From Chamaea fasciata (lineage: Eukaryota > Chordata > Aves > Passeriformes > Sylviidae): DNA of 64,000 nt. Below the pieces are notes generated by a model. It saw only the letters and a program-made list of their open reading frames with translations, had not been told where the DNA came from and searched no databases. The stretch spans positions 21,067,740 to 21,131,739 of the forward strand of contig JARCOQ010000012.1 of the NCBI GenBank assembly GCA_029207755.1, read 5' to 3'. Below are positions 11,334 to 23,500 of this stretch, piece by piece. A program made the position numbers and the translations under genes. Every line of letters begins with the position of its first letter. The first letter of the stretch is position 1.

Positions 11334-13246
11334 GTAAGGACTCTGGGAGCTTACTCTGGGTGGGCACATCTGTAGCTGTCTCTGGGACATCCCCCACCTA
11401 CCTCATTTTGGGGTCGGGCAGAGAAAAAAGATGTTTCCTGAAGTCTCAATCTCTGCTCTGATCCTGGCATTGCCTTAGTGTGGGGGTGCCTGCTGCCCCG
11501 TGTGGTACCCAGGAGCTGGAATGACTCCTCCCTGCAGGGATGTCCCTCTGCCTTGGGCCATGGCAGGCAGTGGCATGGATCAGCTTTGGGCAGTAGCTGC
11601 TCTGGGATGTCCCCCCTGAGCACCCAGCAAGGCCCCCAGGGCTTTGGAGATGGGCCAGCCTGGGTGATTCTCCACCAGCAGCAGTGTTTTGAAAAACTTC
11701 TGTTAATAATCCATCCCAAACGGGCAGCAGCAGCCTCAGCTCACCTCTCATGGCCATGCATGGAGGCAGGCTGTGCTCCGAGCTCCTGTGCAGAGTGCTC
11801 TGCTACCTCCTTTCCACAGCCAGGAAAAGGCTGATGTGGGAGACAGGGAACTGTGCAGCAGGAACCGTCCCAAGGACATGGGCTTCATCCCATAATCCTG
11901 GCCCTGCAGAAGGGAGAAGGGGTGATGATGGGGGAGGCAGAGCTCAGTCCTCAGGACCACAGCAGCATGAGGGCTTGTCCCTGCTAGCCTGAGGCGTGTG
12001 CTGGTAGGATAACGTAGTGTAAGCAGGAAAGCTGATGCTGGCTGCTCTGGAGCTTTGGAGCTAGGCTGCTGCTGTTGGGAGGCACTGGATCAGGGCAATA
12101 AAGAAATGAAAGCAATCTGCAGTTGATTATACCAATAAGATAAGGGAGATGGATTAAAAAGAACATGAAACTTATTACTTAGCAGGAGAACAGTGTTGAC
12201 TAGGTCTGCCCATAGTAGAGAAACAACTACACTGGCTTTGCTTTTGGAGAAAAAGTGCTGCTATTTTTATTTTGGAAATCAAGAGGGAACCTTTCACCAT
12301 CAAATAATTGATTCTCCTCTGTCCCTCCCCCAAACTGGTCATGCGTGGGATGTTATTCCATAAGCAGCTTTCTCCTTGAGCAAGAGAAGGTGTCTCTTGT
12401 TGAGATGTGTAGAGCGGAGCCAGGGGCAGTCCTGTGAACACAGTAGAAGACACAGTTCACTGGTCCTTGACTTTTAACCAAAAGGCAGGGTGCGCATTGA
12501 TTGGCGTCAACCATGAAATAAACTCGTGTTGGGCAGCTTCAAGTGCTGCCTTCAGTGGATGTTGGTGACTTTTAGTGCCTGTCTGCTGAGTTCAAGGCCA
12601 GGGGAGGAGGTGTGGTAGATTCAGGACACCCATGTTTGGTTGTTTAAGCTATTGCTCCTGGCTGTGCCAGCTGGTGCACTAGTGACAAGCTGGTCCTTTC
12701 CTCTAGGATTCATCTGTCTACTGTGTAGAACTGTTAATGCTCTTTTTGGAGGATGTTTGGGGCTCCCCTGGCTTCATGTCTCAAAACTCTGTCTGTAATG
12801 ATTGTGTGGGTCAAAATCTCCTGAGAAAGCTCCTCCATGGGAAGACCAGTTACAGCCAAGTAGCAAAGCAGGGAACCTGTGGCTGGAAAGGCTGGTTACA
12901 GAAGTTTGTGGGGACACCTTTATGTCCATCCCATTACAGATGGGGAAACTGAGGCACGGAGACACATCTGGGTAGGTGTTCAGGGTCCCCCATGGGACCA
13001 CCGGCAACTTGGGGGCTTTTCCTGCCTGCCCTGCGTCCAAAGCCCCATCAGTGGCTGTGGGCTGCTGGCCTCTTGGCTTTAGCTGCCTCCTGTGCACATG
13101 GACACTGTGCTGAGCACATGGTGGTGTGTTGATTTGAAACCCACGATGCCCCTGACACCAGGTTTTGTGCCCCCAAGCCACGACAGCCGGAGGCTTTGCA
13201 ATTCCCTTTAACGCAGCCATTTCCTCCTGTGTCCCTGTCATCGCAG

Positions 13247-13314
13247 GGGGTGTGTCGTCGGGCCGACTTTACACTTCGACACCGATGAGCTCGACTTCGG
13301 TGACATCTCCTTTG
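13247..13314 (+). CDS. HYDIN: HYDIN exon i, U1
   Basis: This very short 68-nt exon (phase 2 to 1) encodes GCVVGPTLHFDTDELDFGD and then ISF, the opening strands of the fifth ASH domain. The homology fixes the frame: an acceptor leaving four G residues gives GGG TGT GTC. Confidence 0.9.
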
Positions 13315-13739
13315 GTGAGTGTTCCCTGCGCTGGGACACAGCGGGAGGGATCTGTGTGCTCCAAAATGGAGCACTTGAACGTAAAAGCATCCAGCACTGC
13401 TCATGTTCTGCCACAACAGCCTCTTCAGGGTGTGAACTGCAGGTGCCTCAGGTAGCATTTTGCCATTGTGGGATCAAATAGGAGCAAGTATTTTCTGGTG
13501 TCTCTGTCCTGGTTTAAAAGACAGATTCTGCCAAGGAAGGTGGCAATCTTCACGGAATGGAATGATGACCCTCCTCTCTCCAAATTACTGTACCTTTGAA
13601 ATTACAGGGCTTCCAGGCAAAAATATGGAAAAGGAATAGCAGTTCGTTACTAGAGTATATCCGGACAGCACAGACAACAACGCAATGCCAGAAGTTTCCA
13701 ACCCGCCGAGTCCTGTTTTCCCCTTTGGTGTGGTTATGA

Positions 13740-14115
13740 TCACAGGCTGGAGGAGCGGTGGGCTCTGGCAGGGCAGTGATTTCCCTCCCAGCCGGCACGG
13801 GCAGGGAGGGAAGGAGGAAATCGCTGCTTTTGCAAACTACGGGCAGCAGGAGATGTGGGCACTGGCAATCGGGAGCAGGCAGAAGCGGGGACGGCGGGCA
13901 GGTTCGATCACGGTGCTGAGCCCGGCGTCAAGCGCACGACGTCCCGCAGCAGCACGCTGCCGACCTTCCCGAGCCCCGGCGGAAGGACGGAAAGGTCTGC
14001 CCCCTGCAAACCTCGGCTCCGACTTCACAACCGCCCGCGGCATCACGGCACAGCTCCCAAAGAGCCCCGGATGGAAAAGCCCACCCGCACAGCCGAGACC
14101 ACCCCAAACCCCCTG
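13740..14115. other. CpG-rich intronic segment, U1
   Basis: Between exons i and j lies a stretch dense in CpG (for example CGCACGACGTCCCGCAGC and CCCCGGCGGAAGGACGG) in otherwise CpG-poor introns. The frames through it are open but match nothing I recognise. It could be a small CpG island, an internal promoter or an old insertion. Confidence 0.55.
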
Positions 14116-15369
14116 TATTTCCCTTCCCAGACTGAGGCCAAAATTCACTACGAAACCTAAACTCATAACAATGAAGTTGTTGAACGTTTTAAGAAAACTA
14201 ATTGCCTCTCCTGATCTGATTCTTCGCCACCCTGCATCACCACTGAGGCATTTGTTAAGTTGCCTTTTGAATAAATGAAACAAGAAAGGCAACAGGTAGA
14301 AACGCATTCCTAAGGTCTCTTCAGCTGAAGGCAGCTGTTGTATCTTTGCTTCTTTTTAACTGTTGTTGACTGTTGTCTGCATGTGGTGACCTCAGTCTCA
14401 TTTGAGGTTTTGACATCTGTGTTTGTCCCTTTTGTGCTTCTCTTGCCTCCCTGCTGGAGTCACTGCTGGAGCCGGCAGTGATTACTGTTGATGGGCACAG
14501 AGAAGCTCTGGGCTGCGCCTGCAGTTGTTTTTTTCCCCCACCTGTGTTCAAATGACTCTTGGTGAGCAGGCCTGGGGAGAAGTCTCCTCCCCACAGAGCT
14601 GGCCAGCCAGTCCACTGCAGAGCGGGTTGTGGCTGGTGTCCGGGCTCTGCAGGACATCCCCACCATGCGTGGCACTATCTCTGGCTTTCCAATATGGAAA
14701 GCAAATCTCAGAGTTAAGGTGGGGTAAACCCTTGCAGGCAGCAATCACAGTGAGTAGTATGGGTGCGATGTCCCCACTTGTTGGGTCAAGGCTCGGGTTT
14801 GCCTCCAGCTGAGTGGGCTCTGAGCTGTCACATGCCCAGTCTGTTTGGCCCAAACCAAAAGACGCCTTAAGAATTCTGCAGAGAGAAACTGCATTAGGGT
14901 GCTTTGCATCACGTTCTAGTTCCTGATTCCATCCTCACTTTCTTCTGCTGTAGCTTCTTCTCAATGGCGACTCACTCTTTATGTATCTTGAAAAGGGTAG
15001 GAGTGTTGGCAGACTTAACAGGGAATTTTACAGTTTGAATTTTCAGAGGAAATGCTTGGTCTGGGTGCACAGTCATCAGGGAGAAATAACTGGTGCTGGT
15101 TTGGGGCAGGTGAGGGAGCTTCTCCCCATCAGAAAGAGAGAAGCTTGCAGTGTTGAGCAGGGCTAAGAGCAGGCATTTTCAAGGCTACAGTCTGGAATCA
15201 GTGTTAAAGGGAACTAAGTGACGACTAATTCCTCTTGCAGCTTCTCAGTAATCTGTAGTTCAGATAATAAAGAGCTAAACTCCAATCACGCTTTCATGCT
15301 ACCAGGGTATTCCCACCGGGAGTCACGACATAACTGGTGCCTAAATGGATATTTGTGTCCTTTTCCTAG

Positions 15370-15577
15370 GCTTTCCCTACACCAAGACCTGTCGCCTCAC
15401 TAACACCTCGCGGTGTCGGACGATGGCACTCAGCCTGCTGTTAGCAGCTTTGAGCAAATACTCAGCGACAGTGAGCCCTCCTGGAGGGAGGGAATTCATT
15501 TTTCTGTGAAGCCAAGGGAGTTTACACTGAACCCCAGCGAAAGGACCCTCCAATCCCAGGAACACCAGGATATCGAG
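15370..15577 (+). pseudogene. HYDIN: HYDIN exon j, U1, frameshifted
   Basis: The exon encodes FPYTKTCRLTNTS, then should continue as in U2 to VPDDGTQPAVSS and the PSW and KPREFTLNPSE motifs of HYDIN. At 15411-15416 U1 reads CGGTGT where U2 reads CGGGTGC, a loss of one G plus a substitution. The exon is 208 nt rather than 209, and the shifted frame meets TGA at 15507-15509. Both splice sites look normal. A true lesion or a consensus error is possible. Confidence 0.85.
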
Positions 15578-16388
15578 GTATGGGAAGAGTCCAGCCACAC
15601 ACACTTCAGCAGCGGGTCTGAAGCTTCACGGGAGTGTGGGAGGGCTTTAGCTCTGATGCCAGCTCTGATCATCGTGTGAGCGAGGATCTGCACTGGCGTG
15701 GGGCCTCTGTGAGCTGGGTTACTCGGGACGTTCCTGAAGGAGCACTGATTTGTTTCCAAAATCACAAGCTGAAATCATGTCCCATAATGGTCAAGTACTG
15801 AAGGCATTTTGGTGTTTTTGAGAGCAATGTCTTTGATTGCAAGTGGGCAGAGGACGGACGAGGACCAAAGGTGGCTGTTAGAGAGATGTCATTATATAAA
15901 GCAGTTTGCTTTTCTTCTTGGTCTCATTTCTCCTGTCCTGGGGAGTAGAATGATTTGTGTTCACTGCAGGGATCTCCAGTGAAGGCAAAAAACTCTGCGG
16001 CCATGAACTGCCCAGCACCTGCTGGCCCACGCTTTGTCTTCAGCTTCCTGCTGTAAAGCTGAACTCATTCTGTTCAAGTCAGCAGATTTCCACTGCATTT
16101 ATGTCATTGTAGTCAGATGAAAATTTGCCCCTTAATTTGAACACAGTGCTGCACAGAGCTTTAGTCTAATGTTTTAATTTAGCTGACCTATGCCCTGATA
16201 GCAAGGTGTGCTTAACAAATCTGGTATTTGCCAGAAGGCTTTTGTCACTCTTAGAGACTGCTCTACACGTGGAGCGGCAGAAGAATTAAGGCAAAATCCT
16301 CCCTTTTCTTACCACAAAAACTGGAGGACATCACACGTGAGTCATGAGCTTTTGTAAAGAAGAATTTACTGCTCTTCTCTTCCACCAG

Positions 16389-16489
16389 GTGACCCTGTGT
16401 TCCAACACTGTGACGGAATACAACCGGAAATTGCTGGTGGACCTGGAGTGGTTTGGCAAGGGAGTGGCATCACTGATCATCAAGGCCAG
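16389..16489 (+). CDS. HYDIN: HYDIN exon k, U1
   Basis: This 101-nt exon (phase 0 to 2) encodes VTLCSNTVTEYNRKLLVDLE and ends with LIIKA. The TLCSNTV-Y motif is highly conserved in HYDIN and closes the fifth ASH domain. Confidence 0.93.
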
Positions 16490-17732
16490 GTACCAGCACT
16501 TCCCTGGCCTCCCCCAGCGCGCTGCCTTGCACAGGATGTGCTGGCTGCAGCTCCCAAGGAGACGTGTTGTTTAATGACCTCATGTTCTGCCCAGCTGGAC
16601 ATGAGAACAGCAGTGCTTGAAAAGCAGCCTGTGGTGAAAAGCAGCCCTGCTGACAGCCCAGCGTGGTCCTGGGTCGTTTTCTAAAGGGACCAGGAATGAT
16701 ATCATTTATTGACCTGGTGCTTGAGGTGAAGCAAATTTCCCAAGGGCCTCCTCGCCTTCTTCCTGCAAGAGGTGGAGTTGTGCTGGGTTGCAACCAGCCC
16801 GCGTTGGCTTGGGGCACACCAAGCAGTCTGCTGAGGGTCAGGGTCTGGTTCTGTTAACGAGGGCACGTGACAGTGGGGAAGTGGCTCACAGCAAGAGAGG
16901 TGAGGGCAGGATCTTCAGAGGGGAAATCAGTCCTTGATGTGGCAGGTCAGCTCTACTTTTTCCCCTTCTCTCTGCTTCCTGTTTTGAGCTTTGATGTTCT
17001 CAGGCTTAAAGCAAAAGTTGTTCTTGCTCCAGCAGAATTCCATCCTGCTGTGCTGCTCTAGGTGTCAGTTTAATGACAAGAGGGATGCAATTCCCTGGTG
17101 CTGTTCCCACTCCCAGGCAGAGCCATCTCGTCAGTGCCTGGGCTGCCATGTTTGAAAAGCAAGTGCAATTGGGGACAGTCAGTATTTGGACCTGTGGAGT
17201 GAAGGACCAGGGGAGTTGTAGGAACTGGGAGGGAGTGATCTCCCACTCTGTGGGGCAGGTGATGTCTCATGCCCTCCAAGGCTGGGGCAAACAGCTGAGT
17301 TCTCAGGCAGGGTAACAGCACCATGGGAGAGAAGGGAGTCCTTTTTACTGAGACACTAGAGTCGTGTGTTCCTGGAGCCTTACTGAGCACTGATCCCTGT
17401 TGGGAAGGCTCCCCCAGAGCTCATGGATCACTGGGACTGTTCCAGGAGTTCTTGCAAACCTTCTTGGGCGAAGGAGGGGCTGAGGCAGCTGTGGGACCAA
17501 GTGCTCTGCCTGGGGCACTTGGCAGCCTCTGGGTGCTGCCTCTCAGGTTTTGCCCCTCCTCGACAAGACATGTTTGAGTGGGAGGACTTTAAAGGCAATT
17601 TTTCACCGTAGGCCTGTTAAATGTGTATTTGACAGTGACAAAGGTGTTGTGCTCCATTTCACAATCTTTGGGGGTAAACGTTCTCCATTCTCTCAGTATC
17701 TCTGATTCCCTTGGGGTCATCTCTTTGCCCAG

Positions 17733-17868
17733 ATGTTTCGTTCCTGAGCTGCAAGTGTACCCCCAAAACCGGGGGATCCATGAGTGCGACCTGAAGGCGC
17801 CGTTCGTGAGGAAGTTCTTCATTTGGAATAACACCCACCTTCCTGGCTGCTACGGGCTTATTCCCCAG
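17733..17868 (+). CDS. HYDIN: HYDIN exon l, U1
   Basis: This 136-nt exon (phase 2 to 0) encodes CFVPELQVYPQNRGIHEC and NNTHLPGCYGLIPQ, the first half of the sixth ASH domain; LPGCY--PQ is a HYDIN signature. The acceptor is CCCAG in this copy and is lost in U2. Confidence 0.92.
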
Positions 17869-18315
17869 GTTTGGCATCGCATCCACCTCCTCCTCTGAAA
17901 TATTATTGTGGAGATTATTAGGGGGGAAGAGGGTTTGGATAAGACCTTGCCGGTTCCTATTCAGTCTTAAAGATCTGCTGAGAACAGGATCCTACCTGAA
18001 TGTTAGCTTTAGGATGCAGTTTAATCTCTTGAGGAAAGGGCTTACGTTCTAGTCTTCAGGGTGTTTTCTTGTGGGAGATCTTCGAGGGTTGTGAAAAGCT
18101 GCTGCATCCACAGACACCAGTGCTTGTGCTGGCAGCCTCCTTGCAGAACCCCCTGAGAATGCTAAGCCTACAATTCTTGGATCTTGTTTGTGCCTTTTAC
18201 CTTTGTCCTGGGGATTTTTAAAAATGTGTGTAAGTTGCTGTTGGGATGGATGTTAAGGAGTTTGAAGTTTCTTCAGAGGTCCCTCTGAAGCTGGATTTGA
18301 TTCTGTCCCTTCTAG

Positions 18316-18480
18316 GAACCCGAGGAGGACTCTCCTGTGCTCTACTCCAGCCCCAGACCCTGTGGGATTCTCCAGCCTCGGAGCGCTGCAGAGATTCCAG
18401 TTACAGTTGAAATCCAAAGATTGGGCAAGCGTTGCACCAGTGTTTGTACCGGCGTGTTTGGGGATGCAAGAAACCCACTG
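18316..18480 (+). CDS. HYDIN: HYDIN exon m, U1
   Basis: This 165-nt exon (phase 0 to 0) encodes EDSPVLYSSPRPCGILQP, AAEIPVTVEIQ and TGVFGDARNPL, the second half of the sixth ASH domain. The SSP-PCG--P and E-P--VE patterns match HYDIN. Confidence 0.93.
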
Positions 18481-19343
18481 GTGAGTGCAAGGGGAGGTGT
18501 GTGCCTTCGTGCAACTGGTCCTGGCAGGGTGCACAGTGTGCGGGGATTCTTCCGGGGAAAAGAGGCACAGGCTGCTGTGGAGAAGGACAGCAGGGGCAGG
18601 TGGCATAAACAGCTCGTGCCTTATAGGTGGCAATGTCAGTGTCTGACCCAGAAGGTAGTTCATCTAAGCTGGAATTGAGGATCATTTTAATTACTCTTTA
18701 AAATGCTCTTAACTTTGGAAACATCTTTTTTAAAATGTTACCTCTCAGCACAAAAGAGGATGTCAGAAGATTTCTGGGAACCTTGGGCTTTCTGTAAAAG
18801 AAAGGAAAGCTGGCATCTGAAGAGTAGTTGCAAGGATTTAAGCTTACATTAAAACATGGAAATGGTGATGCCAAATTCCCTGGATGGCACCAAACATCTG
18901 AACCTGGGCCATTGTGGCACTGCATGTAAACCAGTCAACAGGGAGGACAGGCAGTGCAGGCTGTGCCAGGGAGCCTGAAGTTTGACTGAGCACTTGCTTT
19001 CAACTATCAGATTGCTTACCTAAAGAGAAGAGTTTCTCCCCACCCGAAGAACCAGTTGTTTAACTGTCAGCCTGATCTTAACTAGAGATTTCTTGCAAAG
19101 CTTCTACCTTTGGACCAATAATTTGTAGTTTGAAAGTTTCTCTTTACTTAATCCTTTTCAATTTGGAGGTGAATACATAAGCTTTATTTTTTTCCCCCCA
19201 AAATCCCAGGAATTCAGCTGGAGAATGGTAGCTGTCCCTAAAGAAATAACTTGAGCTGGGTTGAGCTGTTTAAGCTTTTTTAGGTTTCCCTGTTTGGGTT
19301 TGATTTTTTTTTTTTACTCTTTCTTGCCTGCTTTCTGTAACAG

Positions 19344-19496
19344 AGAACAGAACTACAGAGCCTTGGACGGCTGTCAGCAGTCTACATAAGTCCAAGGCTG
19401 ATAGAGTTCGGCAGGATCCCAGTGCTAAGGCCTAATTCACAAGCTTTTGGCCTCTTCAACGAAGGTCTCGTCGATTTAGACTTCAGGCTAGAGATT
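19344..19496 (+). CDS. HYDIN: HYDIN exon n, U1
   Basis: This 153-nt exon (phase 0 to 0) encodes VYISPRLIEFGRIPVL and ends with VDLDFRLEI, the start of the seventh ASH domain (compare HYDIN IYV-P--IEFG-I-VL). The acceptor is AACAG, with a poly-T tract 20-30 nt upstream. Confidence 0.9.
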
Positions 19497-21330
19497 GTAA
19501 GTATCTGTGGGGCCGTTTTCCAGGGAAATTGACTGGTTGACATTACAAGCTGCCATGACGTGGTTTTTATATGCATCGGCCTGTGTGAGAGGAAGCAAGA
19601 TATTCCAAGATTCCATCTGGGTGAGGCAAAAGGAACCTGGCTCTGGAGTGGTTTTAGCTGGGGCACTCCTCAGTGAAATCAGGTGCAGAGATGTTGGAGC
19701 AGAAATTCGTCTGGATTGTGTTGACGAGTTCTCCCATAATTTTATGGAAGGTCTTTAGCTGTGTGTGTCACGGTTTTTGAGCTCTGAGATCAAGAGAAAC
19801 CTGTGGTCCTTTGCTCCTCGGAGAGCATGGGTTTCCCTGTGCTTTCCCTGTGCCATCTACATTTGCTTTGTGCCAAACTGCTGTTCATGGTAGAGAAGAG
19901 GGTGTGAGGTCTGTCCTCAGACTGCTGGTGGGGAGGCAATTTTCACACCTGCTGTGGGTCAGGCCAGTTGGGCTGTCCACACAAAGACATGTGTGGGGGT
20001 TGTGCACCCCCCCAGCCTGTGGTCTCTGTGCCTTTGAAGAGCATCTTTGGGGACCGGCTGCAGAGAATGGCTGTTTAATATGTGAAGGCTGCATAGGGCA
20101 GAGGAGCTGGGGCTGCTCCCCTGGCAGGGAGAGCAGGGCTGCTGCAGCCAGGAAGGGCTTGTAGGCTGGGCCTGGGGCTGGGTGGGATGTCTGCTGGAGG
20201 GGGAGATCTCTGAGGGGCTTGAGGTCTGTTCTTCTCCATGCTGGGTGTGTTGAACTTGGAGCTGGTTAAAACCTGATCCTGTGGACTTGTTTGTGTCTGT
20301 GGATAAAGCATCAGGCCATGTGGGAAAGTCCAGCCACAGCCTCCTGAGCCAAGGAGGAGGGGCATGATTTTTCCTCTTGCTGCTTTTCCTGCAGTTTGGG
20401 GGATAAATGTAACCTTAAAGTGAGGGATTTTTCCAGGACAGCTTTCTCGAACTACACAATGAAATTCTGCCTTCCACCTCTTCAGGGAGCAATGCACCTT
20501 GGCTGGGTGGGCCTGGTGTGTAAAGGATGGGCTTCACGTGCTCGTTCCAGGGCTGGACCTGCAGAGCTGTGTCTGTACAGCTGTGCTGGTGCGGGGCCTT
20601 TCCTCCCTCCTTTGGGCAGCTTCCAGCTCTCTTGGCCAATCTGTGAAGCCCATGAGAAACCAGAGGACACGAGTTCTTAGGAAGAGTGGGCCATGCCCAC
20701 TGAGCACATGTCATCCAGTTTTCCCTCTGCTTCCTTCTTTCCTGCTCTGCCATAACCATTTAGAGGTGACTTTTCCAAAGCAGAAGGCCCTGGGGCACCT
20801 CTCTACAGCGGATGATCAGTGGGAAGTGAGGGCCTCGGTCCTTTAGGGGACGTTGAAAAGCATTGATGGCCTCTTGGGAAAGGATAGTTTGGTGTTGGGG
20901 TTTTGCTCAACTGGTTTTGCGGAGATATTCTTCAGGCTCTCAGCAGTGTCCTCCAGCTGTGTGGTTTCTGGAGTGGGATTTGAGCCGTCATGACTTCCTC
21001 TGGCCCTGAGCCTTTGTGAGAAGCCAGGAGAGAGAAAGCAGCTTTCCTTGGCACACACTCCAGAGAAGGACTGGGGAAGGAACACTCTCCTGAGGATAAG
21101 CGTCCCTTGGGTTGGGCAAAACTGGGTTAATTAGGTGAGAGTCTGTTAAAGGAGGGGAAAATACAGGTTGTGTAAGCTCTGCTGTTCCCCAATACTGCAG
21201 CTTAAATTTAGGGAAATTAGGCCTTTAGGATTTTTATCCTCCCCTCTTTAGTCTTCTCCTTTTCTTACACCCCATAAGAGACCAGGGTGTATGGTTTCCA
21301 TCCTAAATGCACATTATGCGTGTCTTACAG

Positions 21331-21569
21331 GCTTGTAAACCTCACTGCTATGTTATTGAACCCAGGGAAGGAGTGATCCCCGCCAGGGGTGATGTTCATG
21401 TGACTGTCACAGCAACCCTGGATGACACTGGGGTTTTTGCTGATGCTCTCCAGCTGTTCATTGGGAACAGACTTTGGACCACCTCCACCCTCCTGGCTTT
21501 TGGCACTGGCACCACAATTGTCACAGACAAACCATTTGCCCCGGAGCTCAACTTGGGATACCAATTCAG
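21331..21569 (+). CDS. HYDIN: HYDIN exon o, U1
   Basis: This 239-nt exon (phase 0 to 2) encodes VIEPREGVIPARGDVHVTVT, then FGTGTTIVTDKPFAPELNLG. The GTGSTIVSDKPFAPELNLG block of HYDIN is almost unchanged, so this is one of the clearest matches in the window. It ends the seventh domain and starts the eighth. Confidence 0.95.
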
Positions 21570-21860
21570 GTAGGAGATCTCCCACTCCCACCTCTCCTTC
21601 TGTCTCAACAAGGAGCAGTTTTGCTGTAGTCCTTCAGGCACGATCTTCTTCAGTGTTCAAAGACCCTGACTCCTTCCCTGAAGGCAGAGATACCTTTAGA
21701 GACATGTGATGGCCAGTTGAGCGTTGCTAGGTACCCTCAAAAACCACTGAAAGAGAAACCAGTTGCTCAATTGCCACTGAATTGCCTTCAGTTCTAACAC
21801 ATCTATGTCCTCACTTGGTCAAGTAATGATCTCGCAGGCTCCCCCAGAACAAAAGGTTCC

Positions 21861-21950
21861 CAAAATGGCGCCTGGATGAGGCGGGCCCTCCGTGTGGCTG
21901 CGGGACCAAGGGAAGATGGCATCGCACCCTTCCCTTCCAAAATGGCACCT
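21861..21950 (+). promoter_or_regulatory. Cluster of YY1-like motifs, U1
   Basis: Three motifs resembling the YY1 core occur within 90 nt of the o-p intron: CAAAATGGCGCC, GGAAGATGGC and CCAAAATGGCACC. The U2 copy is at about 48590-48679. Function is unknown; YY1 motifs are common in promoters and in LTRs. Confidence 0.3.
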
Positions 21951-23241
21951 GCCAGGCAAGCAGGGGCCCTGGGAACAAAGAGACGGGAGGGTGACAATCC
22001 CCCTGGGAAGGCAGGAGCCCGCAGAGCAGTTCCAGAGGCAGATGGAAACTTGCTGGTTTGTGTGGGGCCTGCAGTGCCGCTGCCAACGCTTCCTCACGCT
22101 GCTCGTGGGCTCTGCTGCTGCCCTGCCTGCCCAGGACTGATGCTTGTGCGGGAGGCCAGAATGTTAGGGTGCCCTCTCAGGTGCATCACCTCTGGGTTTG
22201 ACCGGCAGCCTCAGGATGGCCTAAAATATTAGCGAGGCAGCATGATCAGAGGTGTTTGAAAAGCAAAACTGTTTTAATTAAGGTGAAAATAAGAAGCCAT
22301 GCAGAAAAAAGAGAAAAAGCTGTGCCGAGTGCAAGGAGGACCTTTGCACTTGCTACAACACCCCAAAAATGCCCTGAGGATCTTGGTCTATTCTCTTAAG
22401 CATGTAACAATCCAGGCCGGATTCTTGGCATCCTGCCCAATAGAAATAGGAACAGGGCTTGAGGCACAGTCTCAAAGATCCAAGGGCTGCGTCCGTCCTG
22501 GCACAAGGCCAAAAAAGGTATCAAAACCTCTGGTTTTTACCTCATGAGTGAAACAAAGAATGGAACCCAAATCCTTCCCTTAAATGGAAGCCTCCTTGCC
22601 ACTGTGGGGCTGCAAACCCTACCAGGTGAGGTACACTTCTACACAGGACCTTGCTCATTTTTCCGTTGCCAGCAGAGTTTGCAAAGTTCACTTCAAAACA
22701 GTTTCTGATTGCGAAATGAAGTTTCTACAAATGACCACCAGTGCAAAACCAAAGCTTCTATGAACGAGAGAGCCCCTGCTCCCCTGGTTTCCTCTCCTAG
22801 AGCAGACAGATGATTTCTAGCAGCTTGCTGGGATCGTCCAGAAACTTCCTCCGCGCTGGCTTTTAAAAATGCCTGCAATCATACCCCCGCACACAAGGGC
22901 CTCAGGTGCAGGATCTCAAAGATTCAATAACAGTTTCGGGTGCAGATTAATGCAAAATACAGTAACAGTATGAATCACCCCAGAACACACATTTTGGAGG
23001 AAAACACCAGATCCTGTTAGCCTGGCCTGGAAAATGCTACATTACCATTAGAAACATATTCCTCCTTGCAATAACGACATCAGAAGGGCAGCTTATCAGA
23101 CACTGTTCCCGGTCCACATTAAGAGCTGCAAATGAAGACGGTCTCCAAGCTATTAACAGCTCAGAATCCTCATTGGGAGCAATCTGATGACCAGGACAAT
23201 AGCTTCTCCCATACTATTTTCCATTCTGGTTTCTCTTCTAG

Positions 23242-23500
23242 CCTCCTTCCCTGTGCTCATCAGTTCAGACTAACAGATGGGGGCCACCACTTCCATCAGC
23301 TCTTCTGGAAGGTGGAATGTAACAGGCCAGCTGGGAAGGAGGGCCAGAGCACCTCAGCCCACAGTAGCCCCAAGGCCAAACGTGATTCCCAGAGGCGCAA
23401 ACGTACGGCCCCCGTGTTTGGGCTGGAGCCGCTGTCAATGGACCTGAAGCCAGGAGAGTCTGTGGACTTGGTGCTGCCAGGCTTCTCCCGCAAGGCGCAG
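23242..23500 (+). CDS. HYDIN: HYDIN exon p, U1 (last exon of the unit)
   Basis: This 259-nt exon (phase 2 to 0) encodes HQFRLTDGG and HQLFWKV, a basic and serine-rich linker, then PVFGLEPLSMDLKPGESVD and the end GFSRKAQ. It matches the HYDIN block with QLFW, a charged linker and SPVF-L-P--MEL-PGQ-ID. It is the last exon before the duplication junction. The donor GTGAGG is intact and its phase fits exon a of the next unit. Confidence 0.92.

Larger units (their letters stand above)
334..23241 (+). other. Introns of the repeat unit: inventory
   Basis: Apart from the items listed separately, I see nothing recognisable in these U1 introns: 334-3678 (b-c, GGGAA tract only), 3801-5102 (c-d), 5308-7019 (d-e, CR1 piece), 7213-8469 (e-f, pyrimidine tract), 8570-9811 (f-g, CR1), 9931-11109 (g-h), 11334-13246 (h-i), 13315-15369 (i-j, CpG-rich), 15578-16388 (j-k), 16490-17732 (k-l), 17869-18315 (l-m), 18481-19343 (m-n), 19497-21330 (n-o) and 21570-23241 (o-p, YY1-like motifs). 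The a-b intron of U2 is 25425-26848 and is also empty. U2 introns hold the same content at offsets of 26715-26729. Confidence 0.7.

Noticed and set aside
13685..14278. 197-codon frame in the CpG-rich intron segment.
   Set aside because: Open by base composition; no recognisable domain, and frames on the other strand are open as well.
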